A stretch of 64,000 bases of DNA from contig BCIV01000009.1 in NCBI GenBank assembly GCA_001600055.1, forward strand, positions 714,311-778,310, written 5' to 3'. Source of the DNA: Filobasidium wieringae. Taxonomy: Eukaryota; Basidiomycota; Tremellomycetes; Filobasidiales; Filobasidiaceae. Position numbers and translations under genes: made by a program. Position 1 is the first letter of the stretch, and each line of letters begins with the position of its first letter. The notes under the pieces are model-generated. The model searched no databases. It worked only from the letters and a program-made list of their open reading frames with translations, and was not told the origin of the DNA. This document shows, piece by piece, positions 1 through 12,898 of the stretch.

Positions 1-720
1 TGATTGCTGTGCTACCCCTGTGTTTCATGGTATGTTGTTTATGTTTCATGATTCCCTTTGTGTTTGAGATTGCCAATCCATATGTCATCCATATGGCTTA
101 TTGCCAATGATGTCAAATCATTGCAAATTGCAACAATCAGGCCATCCTTAATCTGCTTCCTTTGACTGCGTGCCCCTCTGCCAACAACAAGGGTGCAAAG
201 TCCGTCAAAGAATCACAGGTGAAACTAGCATCGGTCTTGACAAAAGTCAGTTGCACCATTTTCCTCAATCTTCTCCCGTTCAAAGTTCAACTGGCTAATC
301 CTGTCTAATCCTGTTCATCCTGACTAGTCGTGTTTACTTGCCAAACGCCTCAAGTATTGAGGTGATCTTTGTCGAAAGTATCGCGAGTCTTGCCTTGCTT
401 CCATCAACAACGGCACCGCCAACCTTCTCTGCTCGAACACAATCCCTGTTGATGCACAAGCCCTGTTGATGTCCAAACCAGGTGGAAATCTACCTGTGAA
501 TGCTTGGGAGCCATCTTGGCCAATGAACCTGCTATGTAAGTTTGAACGATGTCTAGGCGACTAACTGTCTAAATGGCTAATTCTATGAACTTTTGCCTGT
601 TGAATGACTTTTCCCATAAATAGCAAGCACTTGATGCTGGCGGTTGGTCCTGAGCACCTGTAAAGGAACGGGAGAAACAGGGGNATAGCACTCAGCCACA
701 GAGGAGATACAATGCCAAGC

Positions 721-870
721 CATGGCGCAAGATGGCGCAAGGTCCCCAAAGGATGGCGCAAGGTGGCGCAAGGATGGTACAGGATGATGCAAGATTGTGC
801 AGAATGACACAAGATGACGCACTGGCACATGGGCGCATGGCGCAGTGGCGCACTGACGCAAGATGGTACC
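721..870. repeat. Degenerate ~10-bp minisatellite (GATGGCGCAAG-like)
   Basis: About fourteen imperfect copies of a 9-11 bp unit close to ATGGCGCAAG follow each other. The first copies are near-identical and later ones drift (GATGACGCAC, TGGCGCACTG). Unit length is not a multiple of three throughout, and the only open frame across it is low complexity, so a coding role is unlikely. An ambiguous base lies 37 bp upstream, consistent with a region that is hard to assemble. Confidence 0.75.
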
Positions 871-1283
871 ATCAGGACCAGTGTAGCAGGGTAATATCCT
901 ACCATTCAATTAGTGTATATAGCAGACACTTTGTAAAGTTGGTTGCCACCCTTGTTGGATATGGGGTTAGGGGTTGGAACGGGCGTTTAGTCGTGCTGGT
1001 CTGGTAGTCGCGTCTAAATGTACTTGTTTGGATCCTCAGAGCATCCGAACGCAGATGATGCTGAGTGACTGGATTCAACACAGATGCTCCTCAGAAGCGC
1101 GATTCAAGAGCGCTATGGAGGCGAAAGAGAATCAGGGTGAGAAGGGCAAAGGACGCGCTTCTCAGGAATCTCTGAGAGTGTTGTCAACCCAGCCTGATTG
1201 CCCTGATGTCGTCAACTTAGTGTTTCCTGAGAAGCCCAAGGGACCTAGCGGTGAGGCTAGCAGCTCTCATGTGACCTTGTATG

Positions 1284-1369
1284 TTGTGATTCAGTGATAA
1301 GTATATGGAGCATCACTAGTACAAGGTAACATACCTATTGTGATTCAGTGATAAGTATGAATCACAACA
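1284..1369. repeat. 21-bp direct repeat with flanking 11-bp inverted repeat
   Basis: The word TTGTGATTCAGTGATAAGTAT occurs at 1284-1304 and again at 1338-1358. TGTTGTGATTC at 1282-1292 is the exact reverse complement of GAATCACAACA at 1359-1369, so the whole 88-bp block is bounded by inverted ends beginning TG and ending CA. That is the end signature of many LTRs and small elements, but no matching second copy or target-site duplication was seen. Confidence 0.6.
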
Positions 1370-1448
1370 GGGAAACTAAAGTAAAGTAGTACGGAAGGTG
1401 AAGATGACTTGTACAGAGAGAGACAGAGAGGCGCGCGCAAGAGAGAAG

Positions 1449-1464
1449 AGTGTCACGTGACACT
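1449..1464. repeat. 16-bp perfect palindrome centred on CACGTG
   Basis: AGTGTCACGTGACACT equals its own reverse complement. Its centre is the E-box CACGTG recognised by bHLH factors. A second TCACGTGA word occurs near 2198-2205. Whether either is a binding site is not shown by the sequence. Confidence 0.6.
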
Positions 1465-2377
1465 AGGCTGAGGTTGCATAGCGCAATAGCGCATATCCAA
1501 CATTGTAATCTACAGATGTGTTGTGTTTTGTTGTCCAAACACATGTTCCTGACGTTCAAACGTTTAACGGCGTTTTAGACGGTCAAATGCAAATGACGTC
1601 TAAGTTTAATCTTCTGGACGTCATTGCCGTCTAAGTTTGTGTCCAAGTCTAAAGAGTTGTGGGTCGTGAAGCGGCGTCCAGGAGCCAACTAATTGGCCGT
1701 TTGGACAGGTGCCAACTCTAACGGGAACGATCCCGTTTCAATTGGATCCCCAAGAAAGCTGACCAAATCCGCTCGTACTGCGGATTGCGCACACGACAAG
1801 AAACGTGATCTCCTATTCCGTTAAACAAGGCAATCCACCTCAAAGAACCAAAGAAAACATCCACCCAAATTTGGTTGTTCCTCACAAGGTTCAACCAAAT
1901 CTGTCAACAACCTACCAACTACTTCTCCTACGAGTAGCGTTTGCTATTAGACCTGTGACAGCAAGAACCTGCCGTAACACAGAAACTGAAATTGACACGC
2001 GCAACAAGAACAGATTCTTATACAATCTGAGAGATTCCAAGAGCGGTAAACACGGAATAAAATTCTTGAAAACATCTCCTCTAAAACTTCACCGTAAACA
2101 GGTACAAGAGCAGAAAAAACATTTCAGGAGGGTTTGTGTACAAAAATAGGTAAACACGCTCCAAACGCGCTCTCAGGTGATCTAGGCGGCTGTATATATC
2201 ACGTGACCCAATGGTGTGAGGTCAATGTGTACAATGCTTACTCAACTTGCAGCTTCAGGAGTAAGATTACTACTGCTACTACCACCCATTGCGAAGGAGG
2301 TATGCCTAGATACCAAAAACTTACCTGTACAGAGATCCTTCTGGGACCGCATTGCGAAAGCGCTAAGATATAGGATC

Positions 2378-4778
2378 ATGGGAATAAGTGCACCTCCTTA
2401 CTGTCTACACTGGCTCACTCTCCCGAGTGAGAACCAGAATGCCATACTGAAACGGTATCGTAAGGTCATGAACTGGTCAAGCAGCGAGCAAAGTTTAGGT
2501 CTCATTCCGGCACGAAGCCGAATACCTGCAAGTCAAGCGATATTTACCCATCATACGAGATGCTGACTTTATCTCCCAGTCAATATCTGCTATTTGTTCA
2601 GTCTGCAGCCACAGATCCGGTAGTCCAATAGCATGCCTGATCTGCGAGGTATCCCTGTGCAGATCAATGGCTCAACGTCAACTATCGGCGACGCCATCAT
2701 CATGCCGCAGCAGGTCTTGCTTAAATACGCATCTAACAGAAACTGCTCATTTATTCGGTCAGTAATTTACCTAGCTTTGTGCCAGACCTATTATCCTATT
2801 TACTCCCTTTCCTACTTAGCCGCCGATAGTAACTCAGGTACAGTGTATTGTTATCAATGTGCGGACTGGATTTACCCATCAGCTTTTGAGATGGCCTTAA
2901 GTCGGGCTCGTCGACTTCAAGAGGAGAGGTTGGATATCAGTCGTGGTATGTCGCTTTATCTACAAGCGTTCTCTTCCGTACGTATCACTGAATCTGGCTT
3001 CGTGTTGCCAGATGAAATGTACGGAAAAAGGGGAAAGTTTCGTATTGACAAAACTGGCGAAGGAGACAAGCCTGAGAGGACCAAATGCTTCGGTAAGTCA
3101 GGTGATGCTGTATCTATAGATCGAACTCGCAGTTGATACACGAGACTCTATCAGGTTTAAAGCCTCTTTTTAACCTTTCGCAAACGTGTTTCCTGTCTGC
3201 TGTGCTCCAAACATTTCTCCATAATCCTATTTGGAAGCAATATTTCCTGTCCGCAGCACATGATCGACGAATATGCGCCCTGAGGAGATCAAAAGCGGCG
3301 TCTATAGTTCGTGACACTTCCAACGATGCTCCTCCTGCTTTAGGTGCAGAAGAATCTGGCCCTGGGGGTCTTAACGGTCTTCGAATCAGCGAGTTGGGGC
3401 TCAGTCTGAGCCAGTGCTTGAACTGCGAGATGGACGCAGCTTTCAACAAAGTGCGTAATTTGCATTGATTTCAATTCAGGCTGGCTCGAATTCGATAGAT
3501 CCCTCCTCTGACCTGCAATCAATTCGCTCAGGCTCTTACAAGCGAAGGCGGACCGTTTGGTCCCGTAACGATGTTGTATTCCATGTGGAGAGCGGACGCA
3601 GAGTTCGCCGGTTACGCTCAACAAGGTATGCAGCGATCTGACAGGTTTCAGTCGAACGTTCATGCTCATTTCTGTATTCCTGTACCGCTGAAGATGCGCA
3701 TGCCTTTTTTCTTGCATTCCTCAATCAGATTCATGCTCATACAGATGCTAATTCCGATACCCCTGAGAATTGCAACTGCATCGCTCGTATGCATGTCATA
3801 GGCTGCGTCGGCTGGCACTACATGGCTGAGCCTTGAATTCTCTTGTAGATCAAAGCTTTGCGGGGCGCTTGCTGTCCACTGTGACTTGCTCAAATTGCGG
3901 TGTCTCGACTGCTACGGAAGATCCGATTCTTGACGTCAGCCTGGAGATGCGAAATAGCCGTAAGGCTGGTTCCGCAGACAAGGTGTCTCTAATCGAATGT
4001 CTTGAAACGTGAGTTAGTTAACATTGCAGGCGAGAATAGGAACTTTGATGCTAGTCAATAGGTTCACGGCAAAGGAGCCGTTGTCCTCCTCTGGCTACAA
4101 CTGCACCCTATGTGATGCCACATCCGAACTTATGGTTAGTGTCATCATGCATACCGACATCTGCAAACACTGATGGATACCATGCGCATCAAGCAGTCAG
4201 TCAAGCAACTATCGTTCAAGACACTCCCTGCTACTCTGGCAATACAATTCAAAGCAAGTCTTTTCTCTACGATTGAATCAGGAACCAGATCGAGTGACCG
4301 CTCGAGCTTGCAGCGCTTCGAACAGTATACTTCGCCAAACAACAATACCAATTTCACTAATAGCTTCGCTAAGATAGACGCCGGGGTCGATTTCCCTACT
4401 GAACTAGATATGAGACCATACATGTCGGACGCTGTGGAGGGGTAAGTAGCATTGATAGACTTGAGACGGTCGTGAAGGCTAAGCCTCTGCGAAGGCGAAA
4501 AGACAATCTACCAGCTCAGTTATATAAGTATCGGCTTGTCTCTGTTATCACACATCAGGGCAAATTGGACAACGGCCATTACTGGGCATCTGTATCTTCT
4601 GGGTGTGATTGGTACCGTCTGGATGACGATAAAGGTCAGCACATCAATAGTGAAGTCGCTTTCTTGGCTGACAGCAGAATATTCAGTAACACATATGAGC
4701 ATACAAGAGGTGCTTGAACAGAAAGCCTACATGTTGTTCTACGTGAAGACTTCAATCCCGTTTAACGCCTGTGTCTAA
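2378..4778 (+). CDS. UBP8: Ubiquitin carboxyl-terminal hydrolase, Ubp8-like (SAGA deubiquitinase)
   Basis: Multi-exon gene for a USP-family cysteine protease resembling Ubp8, which removes ubiquitin from histone H2B within SAGA. An N-terminal ZnF-UBP is visible: CSVC and CLIC pairs near 2594-2651, an HLTETAH stretch near 2726, then VYCYQC after the intron 2758-2819. The catalytic Cys box (QTCFLSAVLQ, near 3188), the QQDAH box across the intron 3626-3693, a TCSNCG zinc ligand pair (near 3886) and the His box (NGHYWAS, near 4571) follow in the right order. 'HNPIWKQYFLS' after the Cys box and 'CNCEMDAAF' resemble Ubp8 more than other USPs. Inferred introns include 2460-2516, 2758-2819, 3093-3154, 3451-3498 and 3626-3693. 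The start at 2378 is the first ATG joined in frame and is the least certain point. It converges on the MFS gene with a 76-bp gap. Confidence 0.82.
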
Positions 4779-4854
4779 ATCCTTCGAAGTACATGATGCC
4801 TGAATTGATCGAACGATGGCCGCCGTTTTATATCAGTACAACTACTACCACCGA

Positions 4855-7192
4855 TCATCCCTCAACAGATGTCTCAATCCGACTATGTCGAACTGCCAAT
4901 AGGCTCATAATCATTGCTACTAGGGATGTTACCGTGGTAACGGAAAAGGCTCGTGCAAAGCACAAATTACCAAGAGTACCTGAAGATAGCGAGAAGGATG
5001 ACGAAGTGGTCAGAAACGTCCCGTCATGTAAAGTCCTGGTTGTACTTGCAGATATAAGGCTCTGTACGCTGGTTCTGTCCGAGCACAGTTGCATCAACAC
5101 TTGATCGACGTATGTTTGCACGGCAACTTTGGAAACCCCATCAGACATACTGTGTGACGATCCAGGATGAATCCAAACAGCAAGTTCGCAAGGTTACCGC
5201 CGAATGCCGGAGCAAGTGAGACAGTACCCCAATTCTTGTAGTATCGAGCGAGCTCGTCAGTATACTGCCAGTCCTCGACAAGCAGCATGTTACATACCGC
5301 GGAAAAGTGCATCATACCAAACCACTCAAGAGTGATTATAGGCAGCAAAGCGAACATGTTGCCGTAAGCGAAACCAAGCAGGCCCGATATCAGCCATAGG
5401 TGCTGTGGATTCTTGAGGAAGGTAGCGCTTATTTGCAAACTTGTGAACAAGGTTGCGATATAGGTCGCGAACCATATCTGATTATTGGATTGGGTCACTA
5501 CGTATCAGCAACTCAGAAACGACGACGCACGCACTCTTCGTAATCGACACCGAGTCTTTGCGTAGTCACTGCTGGCCCCTGTGCAAGAATCAGAATCGGT
5601 ATCAGTGGAGGAATGGAATCGCATCGCTACGGCATCTCTTACCCATACATATACGTCCTAAGCAATTGCCTATAGACAATGCTGAAACCTGTGTCGCCTG
5701 CAGCCTGGCAAGCGAAACACGGGAAGGACTGCTAGGCGCTTTATGGACGTATGCAAGTGCGAACACGATCGAACCAATGTTGTTGATGTACATGAGCCCT
5801 GCTCCAGACACTAGAAGGCAACCCTTTTAGCACAAATTGAGACGAGCAAATCGGACCGGCCCTACGGAGCAGCAATATCCAGAATAACAACCAGAAATCA
5901 CTCCTGATCACCAATTTCCCGCCCGAAACTCCTTGCAACGAGGCACTTGAGTCGTCCGACGGCAACAGCTTGTGTTCACACCCGCGTTGATGTACGTCGC
6001 AGGTGCAGCGATGATGATCCTGCTGACACTCTCGATTTAGGTTCATGTTTGTTTGACAAATCAAGGGCTCATCGGACAAAGAGGCCTCATCCGGCGCCAG
6101 TGGTTCAGTGCTCGAACGCGGTGTTGTCTCCTGTAATTCAGAATATTCCAGGTCGACAAGCGAGGCTGCCAGACTGGAGCTCGAGCTTGACGAGTCTTGT
6201 CTACTCAGGATCGCATGGTATTGAGGTAGACTTTTAGCCAAATCTGGAACTGGATGCACCAGAAAAGCACCGATCACCATAGGTATACTCGTTCCCACAG
6301 CAAGTATGGCAAGGAATGCAGAAACGTCGCCAGGGAAAGCGGCCTGGGCTATAGATGAAAAGAGGAACGCCGACAAGCCGTAGCCAGCGATTGTCAGGGA
6401 CGTGGCACTTGCTCTCTAGAAAAGTTTTGAGTGAGCTGATGCACCCATGTCAATGCGTACGTTAGCTCACCAGGGAATCTGGAAAGCTTTTGGCAACGCT
6501 ATTCATACCGCTCCCCAAGCCAGCGGTAGCACCGACGCCAGTCATGCACATCGCCATGATCATCAGACACAACCCGGTCTTGGATATTGTCAGCATATTT
6601 GAATTTTGCTCCAGTGGAACTCGAAACAATGTTGCGGAGTCGAACATCAAACGAATAAATGAATACCCGAATGCTTGCAAGAAGAAGGCGATAAATAAGG
6701 GCCTTTCAGTTGACGGGATCAGGCACGCGATCTGAGACGGCAAACAACTCCAAAAACTTACAGAGTCGGACCTTTTGAATCGATGACTTTCCCCCATAAA
6801 GGACCACTGACGTAAACACCGAGGTTTCCAGCCATACCAATCAGATTCAATTTGGTAGAGGACAGATGTAGGGTAGATCCTAGTTGAGGCGCGTAGGCTG
6901 AACAGGTCCGCGGTTAATTCAGTGCGGTGTATTTCAATCTTCAACGACATACGAACCAGAATAGACCTGAGTGAATCAATCTCGCTCTCTGTGAGCGATT
7001 TTCCTAATCAACTCGTTTTCATCTCTCACATAATTAGAGCCACTGAACGTGTAGCCAAGTGATAACCGTCCGCCTGGCTTCAGCGAACACTGGCATTGGT
7101 CATCATGCACAGATATGGACTAACCTCGCCAGGGCCACCAGGACAGAGCCAGAGAGCGTCAGGTATTGTCTGGTTTTTCGGGAAAGCATCAT
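4855..7192 (-). CDS. Nodulin-like major facilitator transporter (Mch1-type)
   Basis: Membrane transporter of the nodulin-like MFS family; the substrate is unknown. The N-terminus reads MMLSRKTRQYLTLSGSVLV, then SGSNYVYSAYAPQLGSTLHL and GMAGNLGVYVSGPLWGK, the hallmark of this family. Further hydrophobic segments lie at 6350-6750 (down to IAGYGLSAFLFSSIAQAAFPG). A central Ser/Glu-rich cytosolic loop (about 5960-6260) is followed by a second helix bundle (5110-5500) with the family motif GTVSLAPAFGGNLANLLFG. A last helix is encoded near 4870-4960. Two micro-exons were needed to keep the frame: 13 nt at 7030-7042 and 10 nt at 6957-6966, both with good GT/AG borders. The start at 7192 is the first of two adjacent ATGs. 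The C-terminal junction (near 5040-5130) is inferred. Confidence 0.8.
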
Positions 7193-7490
7193 GCGCTCTA
7201 TGGGATCTATTCCAGCTGATCAAATGGTGGTAAGATGGCGGATACGCTTGACAATTGGTGACCTGCTTTGTCCAAGTAGTGTAGACCGGCAATGTATTAG
7301 TACAGTGCGGTCATTGGTTATAGGTTAGCCGCTTAGTCAGTAGTCAGTAGTAGTAGCGATACTAGTGATCCAGCGACAGCAGTAGTGGTAGTAGTGGTAT
7401 TAGTAGATAAGGAGTGTCGTAACAATACTTCATGCGGTTCGTTAGCATCGGACTAATCCGATCAAGGCTTACGGACATCGTGCATCATAC
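7193..7490. promoter_or_regulatory. Divergent promoter region between the MFS gene and SKI2
   Basis: A 298-bp spacer between two divergent starts. It contains a low-complexity GTAGTAGTAG / CAGTAGT tract at about 7330-7405. No recognisable TATA box or other motif could be assigned. Confidence 0.4.
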
Positions 7491-10400
7491 ATGTCCTGGA
7501 TCTCAGATGACGAAGTGAGTGGAGGGGATGTAGCTTCGTATTCTCGAGGGAACTTGCAGTTGCGAAGTTCTAGTCGGGACGATCGATCCATCTATTCTCT
7601 ACTTCCTCGAGGTATGCTCGAACCGATGGCGCTTCAGTCTCACAACGAGTATCTCCCAAGATTCGTAAATGGTGAAAAAACGGCGTCCTCGTCATCTACA
7701 GAGCGACTGTTGGACTCCGGAAAAAATCACCAAGATGTTCAGTCTATCAGGATCTGGGCCAGATTGATGATCGAAGGAGAATTTCTACGTGCTGTTCAAA
7801 CTCTGGTAGGAGAGAACATAGAGTTTTGGCAAGTGTAAGTGTAGCCAGTAACATATCGCTCCAGTTTTTCGGTTAGCTAACATGTCCACAGTCTCAACCC
7901 CTTAGAACTCTCTGCATCCGTCCCTTCACTAGCCACGTTACCCGAGGCGCACCATGTCATGCCTACGGTAAAAGGTCTAGAAGGCCGTTTCTATGCATGG
8001 AAGGAAGTCTATGCCCCTCCGGCTGCACAGGTGCCAACCGCTTCATCCGCTATCGATCGCCAGCCTATGACATCGAATATTGCCAGTATGCATGCAGGGC
8101 CTGGTACAGGTACCGGAGCTCTCGGAATGACTTTTGTTCGTGGAAGGGGAGGGAACGCTCCATTTAAACCGGGCGGCCTCGATGATAGGCCCTTGCGTGA
8201 GCCTGATTTAAACCCAAGCAATAGCGGCGAAGATGTCACGGACGATATAGAAGAAAGCCGCACAACCTGGCGAACGCGAGTCCTCGGACTGAGTAGAGGT
8301 GTAGCTAGCCAAACTCCCACTGCAAGCAGCAAATCAGCTGACGACTTCTTGAAAGACGTCCTTGGAAATGAGGCATTCCGTACTACTGCTAAACGGAGCC
8401 GAAGGGGGCTCAGGTCCATCGGTATCAAAGCACAAGCTACCTCAGAGGTACGCCAGCCTTGATCATCTTATGATATACCAGATATTTCTCGATTTCCGTA
8501 ATTCTATCAGATCGTAAACGGGGAGAACGATACCATATCAAGCACCAAGCAGGCTATCGACGATCTACTACCGATCTCAGTACGCTTGGCTCATCTGAAT
8601 TACAACGATAAACTTGCTGATACGGGAGCCCCTCATTCCCTGTAGAAATTGCCTACGCCGATCGTATCTCGAAAGAAAACCTCTGGCAAGAGGGAGTGGG
8701 CGCACGTAGTGGATGTGAACAAAGGATTAGAGAACGTAAGTATCGAAGGTCTTCAGATGTGCTGTTATACCTAAAATCCAGTCTTACTCAGTTCCACGAA
8801 CTTGTGCCCGAGATGGCACATAAGGTACGCCAAAGCCCTCACTAATGATTACAGGTCAGATAAGCTGGATTTATGCCGTCCTCAGTATTCTTTTGAGCTG
8901 GACACTTTTCAGAAAGAAGCAGTATACCATCTCGAAATGGGCGATTCTGTTTTCGTTGCGGCACATACATCAGCTGGCAAGACAGTGGTAGCAGAATATG
9001 CAATCAGTCTGGCACAAAAGCATATGACTAGGTCAGTCCAACTCCCGTGACTCTGCCCTTCGATACTAATAAGCAAGTCATAGAGCAATCTACACCAGCC
9101 CAATCAAGGCCTTGTCGAATCAAAAATTCAGAGATTTCAAGACTACTTTCAATCCTGAGAATGTAGGCATCCTTACAGGAGATGTTCAGATCAATCCCGA
9201 AGCTAGCTGCTTAATCGTAAGCTAAACACGTAAGATCGACCGAATATCTACTAAAAGGAAGCCTCTTGACAGATGACGACCGAAATCCTGAGGAGCATGT
9301 TGTATAGGGGGGCTGATCTCATTCGAGACTTGGAATTCGTTATATTTGACGAGGTACACTACGTTAACGACGCAGAGGTATGTGTCTCGGATTGGTGGTA
9401 TTGTCCTTCTCGTGCTAAATACCCTAAATCAAATTCTAGCGTGGAGTTGTTTGGGAAGAAGTAATCATAATGCTTCCAGAGCACGTGAATATTATACTCC
9501 TATCCGCTACAGTGCCCAATACCTTAGAATTTGCCGCATGGGTAGGGTGAGTTATTTCTTTTTTGTGTTGAAGAAGCTCGTGGCCTATAAGAGATATATC
9601 GGACAGACGGACCAAAAAGAAAGATATCTATGTAATATCAACAGCAAAAAGGCCTGTACCATTGAAGCACTTCTTATGGGCAGGTAAAGATCTGCATCTG
9701 ATCGTAGACGAGCACGGGCGTTTCAAAGATGAAGGGTATGTTATTGAAACCAGAAACTTTAGCACAAACTAAACTGATTTAATGCCTTGACTAGTTACGC
9801 AACTGCGAATGATTCGCTTAGACGTAAGCAGGAAAAAGAACGTGAAGCTGCGGGTCTACCTCCGCTTCAGAGAACGGGGGGCCGAGGGACCTCTATAATC
9901 CGTGGTGGTAGAGGCACACCGGCTGCTCATAGTGGAGGGACAGGTCTCCGCGGTCGAGGTGGCACGTCAAGCACAAGTACCGGAGGTCAAAGGAGTTATG
10001 GTCCCCGGTCATTTGGAGGCACAACTTTTGATAAGAACTTATGGGTAAACCTCGTGCAATATCTCAAGAAGAACGATCTGCTTCCGGTAGTGGTATTCAC
10101 CTTCAGCAAGAAGCGTTGCGAGGAAAACGCCAACAGCTTGGGAAGTCAGGACCTTTGTGTCGCTGGGGAGAAAAGCGAAATCCATGTAACAGTCGAGAAA
10201 GCGCTCACAAGGCTCAAAGGTTTGCACACAATGACCAACTTGTGCCCGACATAGTGAATGGATCTTATTCTTGCTTAGGTACTGACAAACATCTGCCTCA
10301 AATCTTGCGAATGCGTGAACTCCTTGCCAGGGGGATCGGCGTGCATCATGGAGGTCTCTTGCCAATTGTGAAAGGTTAGTGCCGTTGGTGAAAGCTAAGA

Positions 10401-12882
10401 TCAATGTTAATCAAAAGAACGATTTTCAGAGGTTGTGGAGCTCCTCTTCCAAAAGGGTTTAGTCAAAGTACTGTTTGCGACGGAGACATTTGCTATGGTA
10501 CGAACTAAGGCTGGCAATCACTTTGGGCATTCAAGCTGAACTTCTCTTTCTCTCAGGGAGTTAACATGCCCGCAAAATGTGTCGTCTTCTCCGGAATTCG
10601 TAAACACGACGGACACAACTTCCGTGCGATTCTACTCTTCGCTTCCAACAAAAGCTTGCGCTAAGCTCTTTCGTTTTTTACCTCACAACAGGTACGCTAT
10701 TACCAGGAGAATACACCCAAATGGCAGGGCGAGCAGGCCGACGTGGACTTGACGTTACTGGAACAGTCATTCTTATCGGAGGAGATGAATTGCCTGAACA
10801 GGCTATTCTCAAAGAGATGATGCTGGGCAAACCAAGCAAACTCATCTCACAATTTCGTCTCACCTACAATATGATCCTGAATTTGCTCAGAGTAGAAGCT
10901 TTAAGAGTGGAAGAGATGATCAAGCGGAGTTTTTCTGAGAACGCTTCTCAAAGTCTTGCTCCTGAACAGCAGAAGCAGGTTCTTGTGGTACGTACTATAA
11001 TGGCTAGTTGGAAAACACGCTAACCACCTGATCCAGACGGAGAAGAGATTGTCCGCGCTTCCCAAGCTAGACTGCGCAGTCTGTATGCCTGGACTGGATG
11101 CTTTCTACGACATTTCTGTCGAGGTCTCACATGTGAACAATGAGCTTCTGCGAGCGGCTACGAGTAATCAACAAGGTCTCAAATCGTTTGGTCCTGGTCG
11201 TATAGTGACCCTTTACGATACTCATTTTCACGGCAATCTTGCTGTAATACTCAGACCGGCTCGAAGTTCGGTCAATTCAGCAAATATGACACTCAATGCC
11301 AACCTGAGTCAAAGATCATTTTGGGTCCTTGCTCTGGTGACTCCTGATACCCTCGCTGGAGCTCAAGGCAAGTGGCTCCTATGGCTATCAAGTCACATGA
11401 TTTCAATGATACTTTATCCTTTCAGATCTCGATTCGACAATTGCACCTCCACTTTGGCCGACATGTTTAACAGACGATCCTTCTGTGCTCTCAATTTATG
11501 AAATCCTTTCAGTAGAGATTAGCAGCATGTCATTGCTGATTAACCGGTTAGCAAACGACGTGAGCTTTAGAACCGTTAAGCCGCGACCTACGCAGCTGAC
11601 ATCTGCTTTGCACAGCTTGACGTAACAGGCATTCTCGATCGAAAGGATCCGCTATGCCAACAACAGGCCGCTAAGTCGCTCGCTAGTGTATATAGTCAAC
11701 TGAACAAATCAAGTCTGCCCGAGATCGAGTGGTCAAGGATGAGATCGAATTTGGACTTCCAAGAAAACATGCGAGTTCGAAACAACTTGGCGAGAAAATT
11801 GGGGAAATTATCTTGCATTTCATGCCCGCAGTTCCATGAGCATGTTAGTTCTCAATGGCCTGTTCAGCTTATGCAAACGGCACCTAATACGTTCGAGTAG
11901 TATGAGGTCTTGCACGAAGCTAAAATGGTATCGGCTGAATTACAAACCCTCAAGATGGCACTCTCCGATCAAAACCTGGAGTTACTTCCCGACTACGAGC
12001 AAAGGGTTGCGGTACTCAAGGAGCTTCATTTTGTAGACGATTCTTCCACAGTACTCTTGAAGGGAAGGGTCGCATGCGAGGTAAGTCTGATAAGAGGTTA
12101 TCGCGTTGCGCACGCGGCTATTGATGGACTATCTATCTATACTAGATAAACTCGGCTAACGAACTTGTACTTACGGAGCTTATACTCGAAAACACTCTGG
12201 CGAATTACACTGCGGAAGAGGCGGTGGCGCTTCTGTCTGTTTTTGTTTTCGTGGAGAAGTCCGATAGCGTTCCAGAGATCCCTGCGCAGCTACAGCTTGT
12301 GAGATTCCGCATCTAGGGCTCAAGTACGATCAGCAACCTGCTCACTTACGTCTACGGTTGTTTTGAAAGGGTCTTGAAACGATATACTCTATTGCTGAGC
12401 GGGTTGAGCGCGTCCAGGATCGAAGAGGTGTTGCTCACGATGACTTCTTCACGAAATTCAAGCCTGGTTTGATTGAAGTAGTCTACGAATGGGCCCGGGG
12501 CATGGTGAGTCAAGCGCTGCTCGACGTTACTGCGTTCACTGACGATTCTACGACTCCCAGCCTTTCAATCAGATAACAGAATTGACTGATGTTGCAGAAG
12601 GTACCATCGTAAGGTGCATCACACGCTTGGATGAGACATGTCGTGAAGTAAGAGATGCCGCACGTGTCATTGGTGACAAGGATTTGTTTTCCAAGATGGA
12701 AGAAGCTCAAGCACTCATCAAACGCGACAGTCAGTACACTTCTCAGTGATTACCAATGGCTGCTGATTGATATGTATGCCCGTCCAGTTGTCTTTGCTGC
12801 CAGTCTTGTGAGTTCATGGTAATATGAAAAATCCTCTGATTCTGCGTGCTTACAGGCACACTCTTATGTTCAGTATTTCTAA
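7491..12882 (+). CDS. SKI2: Ski2-type DEVH-box RNA helicase of the cytoplasmic exosome pathway
   Basis: Large multi-exon gene for the Ski2 helicase that feeds mRNA to the cytoplasmic exosome with Ski3 and Ski8. After a variable N-terminus, helicase motifs appear in order: [11 protein letters not shown] (Q-like motif, near 8894), [14 protein letters not shown] (motif I, near 8965), [14 protein letters not shown] (motif Ia, near 9100), [12 protein letters not shown] (Ic), FDEVHYVND (motif II, DEVH, near 9348), [13 protein letters not shown] (motif III), [14 protein letters not shown] (motif IV) and [12 protein letters not shown] (motif VI, near 10720). An RGG-rich linker (9870-10010) sits between the RecA domains, as in other fungal Ski2 proteins. 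The DSHCT-type C-terminus ends in IVFAASL. Two stops are possible: read-through at about 12823, or splicing to 12882; the latter is given. The start is the first in-frame ATG of the acidic first exon. Ski2 is favoured over Mtr4 by the IVFAASL end and the linker. Confidence 0.88.
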
Positions 12883-12898
12883 GTCAAATTGTATGCGC

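Larger units (their letters stand above)
1..2377. other. Gene-poor, repeat-bearing region with no supported gene
   Basis: No open frame here resembles a known family. Short unrelated frames run on both strands and stop often. The region holds a decayed ATGGCGCAAG-type minisatellite (721-870), a 21-bp direct repeat (1284-1304 and 1338-1358), an 11-bp inverted repeat, a 16-bp perfect palindrome (1449-1464), and several copies of CCGTCTAAG-like words in both orientations around 1570-1650. This texture could be a decayed transposon or LTR fragment. I could not find a protease, reverse transcriptase, integrase or transposase motif, nor a clear LTR pair, so I do not call an element. One undetermined base (N) lies at 684. 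Confidence 0.5.

Noticed and set aside
721..870. CRISPR-like array
   Set aside because: Units are contiguous and drifting without unique spacers; this is a eukaryotic minisatellite.
1..1800. Ty1/copia or Ty3/gypsy retrotransposon remnant
   Set aside because: End-like repeats exist, but no gag-pol motif, primer-binding site or second LTR was found.
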